From Stentor roeselii (lineage: Eukaryota > Ciliophora > Heterotrichea > Heterotrichida > Stentoridae): a stretch of 64,000 nt of DNA. The DNA is taken from assembly GCA_006503475.1 (NCBI GenBank), contig RSEH01000206.1:23875-87874 (forward strand), given 5' to 3'. The notes beneath the pieces were generated by a model. That model was not told where the DNA came from, made no database searches, and worked only from the letters and a program-made list of their open reading frames with translations. A program made the position numbers and the translations under genes. Every line of letters begins with the position of its first letter. Positions within the stretch are counted from its first letter, which is position 1. Of the stretch, positions 38,848 to 47,763 are shown piece by piece.

Positions 38848-40617
38848 ATGCATCTTCCTTCTGCCCCTGCATGGTCATTTCAAGGAAAATTTCCGAATAA
38901 ATTACAAGAATTAACACCCGGGCCAGGTCTCTACTCATCAAATTTGAACACTTCATCTCCAAGTTACTCAATAGGCATAAGCAAAAAAGCAGAATCTTCA
39001 TCTTCAATGACTCCTGGGCCAGGTAGTTATTCTTTAAAATCTCCCAATCCAGGTCCAAAGTACTCGATAAGCCGCAGTCCAAGACCTGAAACATCATCAA
39101 GAGACCGAAGCTCAAGTCCAGGCCCAGGGTCTTACAACTGTCGAGACCAGTCAAAAATTCAAGGAGGAGTAATTCCGAGATCTGACAAATCTTTTACTTT
39201 GATCAAGGCTGACAACCCAGGGCCAGGTTCATACAGTTTTAACTCTTTAGCAGTTGGAGGACCCAAGTTCAGCTTTCCGGAATCTCGCAGGCAAGAGTCA
39301 TTAGAAAGCTCTCCTGGGCCTGGGGCTTATTCGTATTCTTATCAAAATTTTAAACCGAGGCCTCCCTCTGCACGTATTGGAACTGCTGAGAGGTCGAATG
39401 ATAGAAGGTCTTTCTCTCCTGGACCTGGATCATACAAAGTTCAAGGATACTGGGCAGGACCAAAGTGGGGATTCAGCAAAACACAACGATGTGGACAAGA
39501 AATTTCTGGAATACCTGGCCCTGGATCTTATGAAATAAGAGCAGAACCAACAAGAGGATATACAATGCGTGGAAGAAAAGAATCAAAAAGTCCTGAAAAC
39601 TCGCCTGGACCAGGGGCTTATAATACTTTTAATAAAAGCAGGTCTCCAGCATATAGTTTGGCAAGATCATCAAGAGAAAATTCTCCTTTCGGTAGAGGGA
39701 AGGATAAGAATTCGAGCCCAGGTCCAGGTGCATATTCATCTAAGTCCACTTTTGAAACACTCGGGGGAAAATTCAGCAGATCAGAAAGGAACCTTATCAA
39801 TATATCAAATTCAAATCCAGGCCCAGGACAGTACAGTTATCAAGACCTGAAGACCTCGCCATCATATTCCATAAGAGGCCGAAAACAATCAGAAAAAAAT
39901 AACTCTAACCCAGGTCCCGGTCATTATTCATTATCAAGATCAGAGAGTTCTCCATCATATTCCTTCAGATCTCGTCCTCAAACCTCACAAGTGAATAACA
40001 ACCCAGGTCCAGGGCAGTACAGTTTAAGAGATCTACAAAAGTCTCCATCATACTCAATAGGCTTGAAACCTTCAAATATTTCAAAAGAATCATTGCCAGG
40101 TCCTGGGCAGTACTCGATTTCTTTAAACAATGTAAAAAGTTCTTCTCCGGCCTATTCGATTTCAAGAGGCCGAGAGTCGAATATTAATGAAAAAAATTCG
40201 TACCCGGGACCAGGATCTTACAGTCTTGTTGATAGGTCGTCTTCGCCGAGTTACTCAATGAGGATTAAGCACTTCCAGGGTAAGCTTGAAGCCAACCCTG
40301 GCCCAGGACAGTATCAGATCACTTTGAACCCTTGCTCGGCTTCATATTCAATAGGACTTAAAAACTATCAAAAAATTAAGGAAGGCACTCCTGGTCCAGG
40401 GCAATATGAAACGACTAAAAATTCATCAAGTCCTAGCTTTTCTATTGCTAAGAGCGAAAGACTTCAGAAATTTGAAGAAAGTCCGGGACCTGGATTGTAT
40501 CAACCAGGAATTAAATCTTCATCTCCAGCATACTCATTTAAAGGAAAAGGATTAGAGGGGAAATTAAATAATGAGCAGCGAGATTCCCTTGAGATACGCA
40601 GATTTAATTTAACATAG
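38848..40617 (+). CDS. SHIPPO/PGPG-repeat protein (ODF3/CIMAP-like)
   Basis: 589 aa containing 17 copies of a PGPGxY repeat spaced about 30-38 residues apart, each usually followed by SPSYSI or similar. This is the SHIPPO (STPGPxxY) repeat of ciliary microtubule proteins such as ODF3/CIMAP and related flagellar proteins. No other domain. The frame ends in TAG TAA at 40615-40620, yet recognisable PGPG units continue for about 500 nt downstream out of frame, so the natural C-terminus may be longer or the gene may be damaged here. The divergent hypothetical gene starts 252 nt upstream. Confidence 0.85.
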   Translation: MHLPSAPAWSFQGKFPNKLQELTPGPGLYSSNLNTSSPSYSIGISKKAESSSSMTPGPGSYSLKSPNPGPKYSISRSPRPETSSRDRSSSPGPGSYNCRDQSKIQGGVIPRSDKSFTLIKADNPGPGSYSFNSLAVGGPKFSFPESRRQESLESSPGPGAYSYSYQNFKPRPPSARIGTAERSNDRRSFSPGPGSYKVQGYWAGPKWGFSKTQRCGQEISGIPGPGSYEIRAEPTRGYTMRGRKESKSPENSPGPGAYNTFNKSRSPAYSLARSSRENSPFGRGKDKNSSPGPGAYSSKSTFETLGGKFSRSERNLINISNSNPGPGQYSYQDLKTSPSYSIRGRKQSEKNNSNPGPGHYSLSRSESSPSYSFRSRPQTSQVNNNPGPGQYSLRDLQKSPSYSIGLKPSNISKESLPGPGQYSISLNNVKSSSPAYSISRGRESNINEKNSYPGPGSYSLVDRSSSPSYSMRIKHFQGKLEANPGPGQYQITLNPCSASYSIGLKNYQKIKEGTPGPGQYETTKNSSSPSFSIAKSERLQKFEESPGPGLYQPGIKSSSPAYSFKGKGLEGKLNNEQRDSLEIRRFNLT

Positions 40618-41170
40618 TAAAAGGATAAGTATCGATAAAATGGATATTTTCCTCTTAAAACACAATTCAAAACTCCATCCTATTCCATAAACAGCCTACC
40701 TCAAGTTGAATTAAATCTCAAAAAATAATAACCCAGGCCCCGGAGAATACAGTTTCCAGCTAAAATCATCCTCTCCTTCCTATTCCTTTAAAACCAAAAG
40801 CCAAGGAGGTAAAACAGAAATTCTTCCAGGTCCCGGTCAATATTCCTATGAACTCCAAGGCAACTCTCCAAAGTACTCAATACGTAATCGAACCTCTCCA
40901 TCAAGAATCGAAAACTCTCCAGGACCAGGTCAATATTTCCCAGATAAAACATCAAAATCCAATAACCCCTCAAACATCATTCACACTTTTCAAGGAAATT
41001 CTCAGATGTACCTTCACAACTCATCAAACGGTCCATACTGGTCTTTCACAAGAGCAGAAAGAAGCACTGAGCAAAAGTCAAACAACCCAGGTCCAGGAGC
41101 ATATGAATTATTTTCATCAATTTCAAATCTCCCTTCATATGCCCGTCGAAAGTTAGAAAATTATAACTAA
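40618..41170 (+). pseudogene. Out-of-frame 3' tail of the SHIPPO gene
   Basis: The segment 40639-40713 stays in the frame of the upstream gene and encodes a repeat-like FKTPSYSI, but it is preceded by three in-frame stops (40615, 40618, 40636). After an A-run near 40713-40720 the reading shifts by one base and encodes four more units (NPGPGEYSF, LPGPGQYSY, SPGPGQYFP, NPGPGAYEL) to a TAA at 41168. No 15-nt intron removes the stops. Either a decayed C-terminal part of the gene or sequence errors. Confidence 0.65.
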
Positions 41171-41183
41171 AGTCTATTAGGCG

Positions 41184-41983
41184 CTATCCAAATTTCAGTT
41201 TTAAGTAAATGTTTTTTACTTCCTCTCGAATTTCCAGAAAAGCCTTTTTTGTGAGCCAACCAGTTTTTTTCTATTTAAAAAATACGCAACAATCAGGTGC
41301 AAGTGACTCAGGGTTTATTAAAATTTCTTTTATTGCTTCACTTTCGATGTCGCAGAGTTGGTACAATTGACCTTGTTGAGTGGGGAGAGAAGAAAAAGTG
41401 TAGTCGTAAGGACCACGATTGTTCCAAAGGTCTTCTTTTGTTCTGAAGTCGATCACTTGGTATATTACACTGCGAGGGTCGATCTTTGGGTTGTAGTCTA
41501 GACGAACGTATGTGTTTCTCCATGGACCACTTTCGAAACTGTAAGTGAAGTATGCGAGTAAGCTGATTATATTTACTGCTTTAAGTGGTTTTTTGAGATG
41601 TTCATTTCTTTTGGCAAGTGCTGGATTAGCACGTTTTTTAGGTACACTGGACGATCGTTAAAGTAATTTCTTATCATTTCGAAGAATACTGTCTTGCTGG
41701 TAGGCTTACAAATAGGAGAACTCGGAATATTAACTTCTTCAAAAGGTATCGAAATTGATTTGATAGCTTTAGACTCAATTTCAAGTTCTTCCTGTTTACT
41801 CTGCGAATAAGGACTATTTAACTCCTACTTATACGAAAAGGGAGGTATGTAAATTTGTTTGTGTTTAGTAAAACTGGAAGGTTTCAAATAATCCTTCAAA
41901 TTTCCACCACTTGCCAAGCAGTTTAAAATAGAATCATCAGACTCAGGTGTTTCGAAAATAAAGTCACAAAGCTTGTTTTCCAT
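41184..41983 (-). CDS. GTF3C5: TFIIIC subunit 5-like (GTF3C5/Tfc1) RNA polymerase III factor
   Basis: Three introns (41814-41828, 41563-41576, 41271-41285) join four exons to 251 aa ending in TAG. The diagnostic block is DRPVYLKNVLIQHLP, then LLAYFTYSFESGPWRNTYVR, then YNPKIDPRSVIYQVIDFR, which parallels the conserved region of GTF3C5/Sfc1 (GPWR, DPR, YQ.vDFR). The tail after the last intron has TGWLTKKAFLEIR, also family-like. TFIIIC binds the internal promoter of tRNA genes. The N-terminal domain of animal homologues is missing or lies in the gene upstream, which ends in a single TAA 33 nt before this ATG, in the same frame. The middle intron is 14 nt. Confidence 0.65.
41271..41285 (-). other. 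15-nt intron 3 of TFIIIC-like gene
   Basis: On minus gtattttttaaatag; removes an in-frame TAG and joins TGT TGC to AAA AAA. Adenine at position 10. Confidence 0.85.
41563..41576 (-). other. 14-nt intron 2 of TFIIIC-like gene
   Basis: On minus gtaaatataatcag, 14 nt; removal is needed to join AAG CA to C TTA CTC and keep the GPWR block in frame. The adenine keeps its distance from the 3' end. Confidence 0.7.
41814..41828 (-). other. 15-nt intron 1 of TFIIIC-like gene
   Basis: On minus gtaggagttaaatag; removes in-frame stops and joins TAT AA to T CCT TAT. Adenine at position 10. Confidence 0.85.
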
Positions 41984-42016
41984 AAAAAAAATATAATCAT
42001 CTAATGAAACACCAGT

Positions 42017-42373
42017 TTACTTAAGATGGTCGATTAAGTCCATAAAATCTCGTTCTTCTTCTTCATCAACTTTTTTAAACAAAGTCTGCAAGTTCTTTCG
42101 AGGAGTTGTTCGACGTTTTTCTGGAGTTCTTCTGTCTTTTGAGGTTTTTATTATGAATTCTTTCTGATGTGCGCCTTCTGGCATCGTATTCACCACTCGA
42201 CTTGATGGATTCGACTCCTCGTTTCGGTTTAAACTACTTGTGCGAGGGCGACTTTCAACTTTTGGACTGAGGACCTGAGCTGGGTAAGCGTTTCGTGGCG
42301 ACGAAGGGTATAGCGGCAGAAGTTCTTAGTGTTTCTTACTGTGAGAAGGCTTCTTTAGATTGAGCTGGTCCAT
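42017..42373 (-). CDS. Small basic hypothetical protein, 113 aa
   Basis: Exons 42373-42340 and 42324-42017 join across a 15-nt intron (42325-42339). The protein is basic and Ser/Pro/Arg-rich (KTSKDRRTPEKRRTTPRKN) with an acidic end, probably disordered. It stops at TAA 42017-42019. The frame stays open beyond that stop into the TFIIIC-like gene, so this could instead be that gene's N-terminus with a premature stop. As a separate gene it would fit the local spacing. No family recognised. Confidence 0.5.
42325..42339 (-). other. 15-nt intron of the small basic protein gene
   Basis: On minus gtaagaaacactaag; removes an in-frame TAA and joins CAC A to AA CTT. Adenine at position 10. Confidence 0.82.
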
Positions 42374-42579
42374 TTGTATTATTGAATTTATGGAGAAAGT
42401 TGAAGGATGATCTCAGTATGATTAAAACCGTTGAAAGTACTTCTAGAATATAAAAATCATAAAGAACAATCAAAAATAAAGCTAAAACATTGATTAACTA
42501 TTATAAACCTTTAATTCCCCAAACAAGCTATTTACAATCCAATAATTTCCATCCTATAATACCCTCTTAACTACCTAAT

Positions 42580-43677
42580 TTATTTCCTAGCCTTAACCTT
42601 GTTGTTCATAAACATGCCAATTGCAAAATAATCCAAAGTATGATGAGTTATTTTGCTTGTCGAATGTGACAAAGGACTTTCATACCTGATCTTATCAAAG
42701 TCCTTATTAGCCAGCAGGTTAGAAAAGACAGCAGGTTTCGCATATCTGCTCTTGGGTGAGTTCCTAGGGGATCCAATAATCGAGTTATTCTTAGAAGGCG
42801 GTACACTTAAAAAGTGCTGACTTCTGCGACTCTTAGGCTGAACAGGTGGCGGGGGGGGTGACAGCCAAGCCTGCAGTAAAAATCTTCCATCAAGAGAGTA
42901 AAGTTTATTGATTTGCTCAGTGATCTGCAGCAAACTTCTCTCATTGACCGTGATGAGATGTTCGTACTTCTCAATGTACATCTGATGAAAAGCTTGCATG
43001 TTGTAAAGCCACTGGCCGATCACTTTCACTTCTCCATTGCTGATGCCTTCAGGACCTTCCAAGTCGTACCATCTGCAATGAACCTGCTGGTCCTCGAAGG
43101 AGTCTAACTCAATTAAAAAGGACCCGATGAACTCTGGATGCCTTTCATCGTCCCAGACTTCTACCTCGATGTTGTGGTTTTTGTTTATTATTGGAATCAT
43201 GAAACGAGAGTTCCAGACAGGGTCTGCTGTGTCGCTTATCATCGGGCTTTGAAAAACGACTTTTTCGTCACATTTAACTGAGAAAAAAGGATCTGCGGTA
43301 TTGTTAGTGTTCATCGCTGGCAACTCACGAGCTTCTTCGACTACCAGACTTAGTTTGCTGTCTTTCATGATTTTTTGGTTTAAATCTGAATTTACGGCTT
43401 CTTCGTCGTATTTCGCTAAATGCATACGTTTTTTTACTTTAAACTGGTTTATTTGATATTTCAAGTACTCTTCTTGGTCTTGTAAACGGGTTATCTCACC
43501 TTGGAAGGCATCTAAAAAGTCAGAGAAATAGACTGATGATGGGAGCATGTCAGTGTTGACCTCCTGACCGATGTACTTTTTAAGGGCTCTTGTTGTGAAA
43601 CATGAACCACCTGCGGATATCTCTGCATGAATTTTTTCGAGTTGCTTAACTCGGCCTCGACTGCTCATATTTACCAA
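42580..43677 (-). CDS. C2-domain protein, 365 aa
   Basis: A helical/coiled N-terminus (residues 1-105) is followed by a C2 domain at about 108-225 (KLSLVVEEARELPAM, TADPFFSVKCDEKVVFQS, DPVWNSRFMIPI, VEVWDDERHPEFIGSF). The first calcium-binding Asp of loop 1 appears replaced by Asn (MNTNNTADPF) while the loop 3 Asps are present, so calcium binding may be weakened. The C-terminal part has a run of prolines (SPPPPPVQPKSRR) and a basic Ser-rich tail. A membrane-binding adaptor is likely; partner unknown. ATG 43677 and the internal Met 4 are both possible starts. Confidence 0.8.
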   Translation of the reverse strand: MVNMSSRGRVKQLEKIHAEISAGGSCFTTRALKKYIGQEVNTDMLPSSVYFSDFLDAFQGEITRLQDQEEYLKYQINQFKVKKRMHLAKYDEEAVNSDLNQKIMKDSKLSLVVEEARELPAMNTNNTADPFFSVKCDEKVVFQSPMISDTADPVWNSRFMIPIINKNHNIEVEVWDDERHPEFIGSFLIELDSFEDQQVHCRWYDLEGPEGISNGEVKVIGQWLYNMQAFHQMYIEKYEHLITVNERSLLQITEQINKLYSLDGRFLLQAWLSPPPPPVQPKSRRSQHFLSVPPSKNNSIIGSPRNSPKSRYAKPAVFSNLLANKDFDKIRYESPLSHSTSKITHHTLDYFAIGMFMNNKVKARK

Positions 43678-43998
43678 TCAAATCTTAAAAAAAATTTAAA
43701 TGTTCACATTGACTGAGAAATGCTTTGGAAGATAAGAGATGATTTTAAACCCCACTCAAAAAAACGAACTACAAAATTATTTAAAAACTTCCAATCAACT
43801 CCATCATAAAAAATAATCATGAATCTTATTTTTTATTTATAAAACTTCAAAACTTCCCTAAACCTTCCCACATCTAAAAAATTCCACAACCTTCTCATCC
43901 CTCACTCTAACCCAAACCTAAAACCAACTAAGCCCCATACTGACCTCTCGATGCTAAAACTCCAAAACCCTTCCCAAAATCCCTAAAAATGTTAAAAA
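43678..43998. promoter_or_regulatory. Divergent intergenic region with C/A-rich leader
   Basis: It separates the C2 gene start (minus) from the Aurora-like kinase start (plus). About 43745-43990 is rich in A and C with very little G on the plus strand, like the leader of MTG2. No gene or RNA element recognised. Confidence 0.45.
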
Positions 43999-46047
43999 AT
44001 GTCATCAAAGCCAATTCTTCCTCTTCCCCCAACATGTGAAATATACCTAAAAAGCGATTTCGAATTCCAAAGAAAAATCGGTTCAGGAGCATTCGGGCAA
44101 GTATGGCGAGTACGTCACAAGCGTTCTCTAATCCAATTCGCAATAAAGCAGATCCAGCGTTTAAAGATCCTGCGAATCCAAGACCAATTCAAGCGAGAGC
44201 TTCAAATAATGTATTCTCTGAGCCACCCTTACATAGTAAAACTTCTGAGTCACTTCGAAGACGACAAATACATTTACATGTTGATGGAACTATCGGAAGG
44301 AGGTAGTTTATTTTACAAGTTATCCCAAGAAAATGTTTTGTTAGAGCGAGTAGCTGCTCAGTATTTCCGAGAAGTGGCCTCAGCGATCGAGTATCTTCAC
44401 GGAAAAGACCCGGCGATCATTCATCGCGATGTCAAGCCGGAGAACATTTTGATACAAAAGTCAGGAGAAGTCAAACTCACTGACTTCGGGTGGGCGAATT
44501 ACGTCACACAGCCTGGGGAAAGGACCACTGCTTGTGGGACTTTAGAGTACCTTCCTCCTGAGATGATTGAAGAGAAAGGTCATGACACTTGTGCGGATAT
44601 CTGGTGTCTTGGAATACTTTTGTATGAAATGCTTGCTGGGATTACACCTTTTAAAGCCTCTGGAAGGGATAAAATCCTTGCAAATATCAAGAAGTCACCT
44701 TTGAAGTTCCCGAGGGGATTCCCTCCTCTTGCCAAGGACTTGATTGTCAGGATGCTTGAAAAGGATAAAGCGAAAAGATTTAATATTTTGCAGGTCAAGT
44801 CGCATAAATGGCTACTTACTGTTCCTCCTTTAAGAGAACTTTTACTGCTAATCGTTGCAAAGCCACCTCCACCTGCAGCTTATCAGAATAATGAAACTGA
44901 AAACTCTTGCTCTGAAAATGAAATTGAAGAAGAAGTTAAACATCCTCCAGAAAACACTTTTCGGAAAAGTATCTTGATGCTTAAAACAAGTCTTCAAAAA
45001 AAAAGCTTGCAAGTTGTCAGTCAGAGAAATAGTTTAAAAGTAGTAAACAACGAGATGGAGGTTTTAAACTTCCGGGTGAAAGAACTTCATGAAAAAATAG
45101 AAGAAAAAAGACTAGAAATCACTAATGTTAGCTTCAAGAACAAAGAAATGCTCACTCAAATCTTTGACTTCAACCTGGACCTTGAAAAACTCCAGGACCT
45201 TGGAAGTTTCTACTCCGGGAACGACATGAAAGACATGGTCGAACGACATCTTCACTTAAAAAAACTAGTAAACCTTCAAAAAATCATCTTGGAAAGCTTG
45301 AAACTCGAAGTAGTCTCCCTTTGCAAGAACAAATATGAATCCGAATCAACTCTCAAGTCCCTTCAAAACTACTTCCATGACCTGGAAACCTCGACATTCA
45401 GTAAAAAGTCCTCGCAAAGCTCAACTCTCCATGAAATGCAGCAAAACCTTTCCAAGCTCAAGTCACAGCTGAAGGAAAAAACCAGTTCAACCCTTTCAAT
45501 CGACCAGAGCCACTTCAAAGAACTGACGAGTTTCGTACGTGAAAAGCTTCCTTCTTTTCCAAACATGCACCGAGAACTGACCAGGAAGTTAGAAGTAGCA
45601 GAAGACCAGGGGAACGACAAAGAGCAACAAATTTCAGAGCTTACTATCGAGTTCGAAATGAAAAAATCACAAAAACTTTACAATTTAAGGAAAAAACGTG
45701 ATGAAATTTTAAGAAATCACAGAAAAATCAAAGAAGAAGGCAGAATAAAAGCACAAAAAGATCTAGATTCAAGAATTCAGGACTTCAGGGAGCGACTGGC
45801 CAGTTCTCGAAAAGCTGAACAGGTCGACCCTATGGACCTGAAACGTGTGAAGAAGCGTTTAAAGGTACGTCTCACTTAGACCTTGAAAGACGCTTTAGAA
45901 AGACTGAGCAAGATGAGAAGTAAGAAAATGAAAGAGCATCTTCAAAGTCGAGAAGAAATCGAAAAAAACAAAGACCGCATCTTGGACTTCGAACTTGAAA
46001 TGGGAAGACTCAAAGCGTGTTACTTTTACACTGAGATCTGTGAATAG
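43999..46047 (+). CDS. Aurora-like protein kinase with long C-terminal coiled coil
   Basis: 677 aa from exons 43999-45864 and 45880-46047, joined across a 15-nt intron, ending in TAG. The kinase domain (about 18-275) has IGSGAFGQVWRV, FAIKQIQRLK, IIHRDVKPENILI, DFGWANY and the Aurora-type TTACGTLEYLPPEMI. The remaining 400 residues are predicted coiled coil with repeated Lys/Glu heptads, unlike metazoan Auroras, which are short. The activation-loop Thr is present. The usual role would be spindle or basal-body control; the long tail may direct it to a cytoskeletal site. A Tim44-like gene starts 22 nt after the stop. Confidence 0.88.
45865..45879 (+). other. 15-nt intron of Aurora-like kinase
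   Basis: gtacgtctcacttag; joins TTA AAG to ACC TTG and extends the coiled coil by 55 residues. Adenine at position 10. Confidence 0.9.
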
Positions 46048-46069
46048 AATATTTAATATAAGAATTAAA

Positions 46070-47749
46070 ATGTTCAGAGGGATCCGAAGAGTTCTAAATG
46101 TCAGAACGTTTACCAGCTCAAAAGACCCTCAGACACTTAAAGACCAGTTCAAAAAAATGACAGAAATTCACAGCCAGGCCTCGAAAGACTCGAAAGAAAC
46201 AACTGAAGACATCAAAGTCACTGACCAGGAAAAAGCCACGGAAGACCTCAAATCTAAATTCGACCTTTTCAAGACTGACCTGTCGAAAAACACTGGAGAA
46301 GCTAAAAGTGTCTTTGAAAAACTATATGAAACAGCGAAAACTCTTAATAAAGACGACTTGAAGTTCTTCAATAAAGACCAGAAAAACTCATCAAGTAATC
46401 CAAGTACACCATCAGAACAACAGAAGGAAGGAAAGTCTTCTTCAATCTTCAAGATTTTCTCGTCTTCAGCCAACTCACTTGATGATGAACTCAAACAATT
46501 CAAAGAGATTGGAACTAAAAAAGCTCAAGCAGAGTTTCAGGCTGCATCAAAAACTTTTGAAGACCCTGAAATCCTGAAGTTCAAAGAAAAGATCGAAAAA
46601 GACCAAAAGGATCAAAAAGACCAAAAAGATCAAAAAGAACAAAAAGACCAAAAAGACCAAAAAGAAGAAAAGTATGAAAAAGAAGAAGACAAAAAAGATA
46701 AACAAGAATCATGCAACCCTTCCTCAGAACCCAAAAAAAGCTATTACCAAACCTTTTGCCATAAATTCCCCAAAGCCGGGTACTACACTGATGTCTGTGG
46801 CAAGTACGTCGGGGACTTATGGAAAGAAACATTTCCAAGCCCCGAGACCAAGCTTCAAAAACTAGTAAAAATCCACGAAATTCGAAAAATTTCCAGAGAA
46901 CTCGACGAAAAACTGTTAAAAGGTGAAATCACCGAAGACGACCTTCCAGCCTGGAAAAAATCCGCTTTGATAGTTCCAGAAGTAAAAAAGTCTAATTGGC
47001 AGAAGCTTCGAGAAAAGCTTTCAACTCACTCTTCAAAAGCTTCAGTGATTTCCGAGTCTGAAGCTGCAAAATCCGCTTCCTCAAAAATAAAAGACCTGAA
47101 GTCAAAAATCCGTGACTTAAAGACCGAAGTGGCTGACATGAAAGAAGCCGTTAACGAGGCGATTGAAGAGACCGACATTGGAATAGTCCACAAGGCGAAG
47201 AAGGTCGTTCGAGATAACTTGACAGACACAGTGGACGGCAGGACGACGAAGATAATGCGACAACACGACCCTGACTTCGACCTTTACGCAATGGAAGGCG
47301 AGTTGCCTATTCACGTAACTGACTTGTTCAACCACGCCCTTGACGGCGATGAAGATTTTGTGAAAGGAATCGCAACGGGGCAGGCCCTGGAGTACCTAAG
47401 CCTTCACCTGAAGAGCAACCGAGAAACAGAGATAACGAAATACAAATCAGCAGTCTCAACAATCACCAGAACTACTTTTCTTGGATGTAACTTGGATGAT
47501 AAAAATGAGCCGAAAGTCAGCTACTCAATGAAAATCAACTGGGTCATCAGCATTAAACATAAGATTGAATCGAGTAATGAACCTGGCAAAAAAATAGAGA
47601 CAATGGCAAGTGTCAAAAGTCAGTTCGGGAACTTCTTCATCACTATCACACCTCATCCTGATCCTGATGTGATAAGATATCGACACCCGTGGAAGTTTCT
47701 TATCTTCTTTCCTTCTGATGACACTAATAGGGTCGGTAGTTCTAGATAG
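46070..47749 (+). CDS. TIM44: Tim44-like mitochondrial import protein
   Basis: Tim44 anchors the Hsp70 import motor to the TIM23 channel. The 559-aa product starts with an Arg-rich presequence-like leader (MFRGIRRVLNVRTFTSS), has a charged helical middle, a KDQ-repeat run, and a C-terminal domain from about residue 400 (DPDFDLYAMEGELPIHVTDLF, later HPWKFLIFFPS) that resembles the Tim44 C-terminal fold. The central motif KYVGDLWKETFPSPETKLQK is also Tim44-like. I prefer ATG 46070 because an upstream in-frame ATG (45995) lies inside the kinase gene. The identification is moderate, resting on layout and weak motifs. Confidence 0.62.
   Translation: MFRGIRRVLNVRTFTSSKDPQTLKDQFKKMTEIHSQASKDSKETTEDIKVTDQEKATEDLKSKFDLFKTDLSKNTGEAKSVFEKLYETAKTLNKDDLKFFNKDQKNSSSNPSTPSEQQKEGKSSSIFKIFSSSANSLDDELKQFKEIGTKKAQAEFQAASKTFEDPEILKFKEKIEKDQKDQKDQKDQKEQKDQKDQKEEKYEKEEDKKDKQESCNPSSEPKKSYYQTFCHKFPKAGYYTDVCGKYVGDLWKETFPSPETKLQKLVKIHEIRKISRELDEKLLKGEITEDDLPAWKKSALIVPEVKKSNWQKLREKLSTHSSKASVISESEAAKSASSKIKDLKSKIRDLKTEVADMKEAVNEAIEETDIGIVHKAKKVVRDNLTDTVDGRTTKIMRQHDPDFDLYAMEGELPIHVTDLFNHALDGDEDFVKGIATGQALEYLSLHLKSNRETEITKYKSAVSTITRTTFLGCNLDDKNEPKVSYSMKINWVISIKHKIESSNEPGKKIETMASVKSQFGNFFITITPHPDPDVIRYRHPWKFLIFFPSDDTNRVGSSR
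46598..46660 (+). repeat. Seven tandem KDQ-type 9-nt codon repeats
   Basis: Seven 9-nt units encode KDQ (one KEQ) in the charged linker of the Tim44-like protein. Simple coding repeat, likely variable in length between isolates. Confidence 0.8.
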
Positions 47750-47763
47750 TTTCTTAATACATT

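Noticed and set aside
41271-41523. Short minus-strand frames around 41271-41523
   Set aside because: They are internal pieces of one spliced TFIIIC-like gene.
45995-46069. Upstream in-frame ATG for the Tim44-like gene
   Set aside because: Lies inside the last exon of the Aurora-like kinase; the ATG at 46070 gives a clean mitochondrial leader.
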